Of a DNA stretch of 64,000 nucleotides, positions 63,259-64,000 are shown piece by piece. The DNA comes from Dyella jiangningensis (lineage in GTDB: Bacteria > Pseudomonadota > Gammaproteobacteria > Xanthomonadales > Rhodanobacteraceae): positions 3,212,772-3,276,771 of the forward strand of contig CP007444.1 in assembly GCA_000632805.1 (NCBI GenBank). The letters are read 5' to 3'. The notes under the pieces are model-generated. The model was given only the letters and a program-made list of their open reading frames with translations. It made no database searches and was not told where the DNA came from. Every line of letters begins with the position of its first letter. Within the stretch, counting starts at the first letter, position 1. The translations under genes and the position numbers were made by a program.

Positions 63259-64000
63259 TCACATCTTGTCGGTCAGGTCCTGCAGCATCTGGTCGGCGCT
63301 GCTGATGGCCTTGGAGTTCATTTCGTACGTGCGCTGCGTTTCGATCATGTTGACCATCTCGGCCACCACGTTGACGTTGGAGGACTCCAGCGAGCCCTGC
63401 AGCAGCGAACCCATGCCGTTGAGCGCGGGCTGCCCGGTCTGGGGGGCGCCGCTTGAGGCGGTCTCGAGATACATGTTCTGCCCCATCGGCTGCAGGCCGG
63501 CGGGGTTGATGAAGTCGGCGAGCTGCAGCGTGCCCAGCGTCTGCGGCGTGGCCGACGCGGTGGTCGTGGCCGACACGGTGCCGTCCGAACCGATGGTCAG
63601 CGACTGTACGTTCGGCGGCATGGTGATCGCCGGCTCGATCGGATAGCCGTCCGAGGTGACGAGCTGGCCATTCGCGTCGGTGTGCAGCGAGCCATCGCGC
63701 GTATACGCCACGGTGCCGTCGGGCATGCTCACCTGCAGGAAGCCGCGGCCCTGGATCGCCACGTCCATCGAGTTGCCGGTCTGCGTGATGTTGCCCTCGG
63801 TGAACAGCTTCTCGTTGCCCACCACGCGCACGCCGGTGCCGAGCATCAGGCCCGAGGGCGACAGCGTCTGCTCGGTAGTCTGGCCGCCCGGCTGACCCTT
63901 GTTCTGGTACATCAGGTCCTGGAACGCCGCACGCGAACTCTTGAACGCGGTAGTGTTGGCGTTGGCCAGGTTGTTGGAGATGACGTCCATGCGCGTCTGC
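63259..64000 (-). CDS. flgG: Flagellar distal rod protein FlgG, N-terminus outside window
   Basis: At least 246 aa visible; the frame runs off the right edge ([20 protein letters not shown]), so roughly 18 N-terminal residues are missing. Motifs: [35 protein letters not shown], and C-terminal [30 protein letters not shown]. First visible gene of the flgGHIJKL run. Confidence 0.96.
   Translation of the reverse strand, partial: QTRMDVISNNLANANTTAFKSSRAAFQDLMYQNKGQPGGQTTEQTLSPSGLMLGTGVRVVGNEKLFTEGNITQTGNSMDVAIQGRGFLQVSMPDGTVAYTRDGSLHTDANGQLVTSDGYPIEPAITMPPNVQSLTIGSDGTVSATTTASATPQTLGTLQLADFINPAGLQPMGQNMYLETASSGAPQTGQPALNGMGSLLQGSLESSNVNVVAEMVNMIETQRTYEMNSKAISSADQMLQDLTDKM

Overview
The window is chromosomal DNA of a GC-rich, motile gammaproteobacterium. 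The order of flagellar genes, the FleQ/sigma-54 and FliA hierarchy, the tPilZ-type gene beside fleQ and the character of the accessory proteins point to Xanthomonadales, most likely Rhodanobacteraceae (Dyella/Luteibacter/Frateuria/Rhodanobacter-like). This placement is inference from gene content; there is no rRNA or marker gene in the window. No tRNA, rRNA, CRISPR array, prophage or insertion sequence was found.

Left part (1-26.5 kb), accessory and stress genes. It opens with the end of a secreted S53 (sedolisin) peptidase. Three exported proteins with low-complexity segments follow: an RcnB-like protein, a Lys/Pro/Asp-repeat protein and an outer-membrane barrel. Next come SRPBCC, a PdxI-like aldo-keto reductase divergent from a LysR regulator, a CBS-BON protein, a GNAT, a universal stress protein, a zinc alcohol dehydrogenase and a SulP-STAS transporter. 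Further on are a decayed sensor-kinase pseudogene, zwf, several small conserved or unknown proteins, a redoxin and an OmpA-like lipoprotein. Then comes an iron-uptake operon (FecA-like TonB receptor plus PepSY membrane protein) behind a Fur-like box, and a long AI-2E-family transporter. Intergenic regions here carry at least four copies of a two-part CGTAG-N5-CGTAG-like motif about 90-130 bp upstream of unrelated genes, which suggests an uncharacterised stress regulon.

Right part (26.6-64 kb), a nearly complete flagellar/chemotaxis cluster, all on the minus strand. In transcription order it is flgG(partial)-H-I-J-K-L, fliC, fliD-S-T, a tPilZ-like gene, fleQ, fliE-F-G-H-I-J-K, fliL-M-N-O-P-Q-R, flhB, flhA, flhF, flhG, fliA, cheY-Z-A, motC-D, cheW. 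Many neighbours overlap by 4 bp (ATGA/GTGA), which suggests translational coupling. Good sigma-54 promoters lie in front of fliE and fliL, with a weaker one before flhF. A sigma-28 promoter lies in front of fliC, and a CRP/Clp-type site lies in the fleQ upstream region. This fits a cascade FleQ/sigma-54 -> basal body and export -> FliA -> flagellin, motor and chemotaxis. The junctions fliQ/fliP, fliL/fliK and fliE/fleQ are filled with interspersed palindromic repeats (REP/REPIN-like) of several families.
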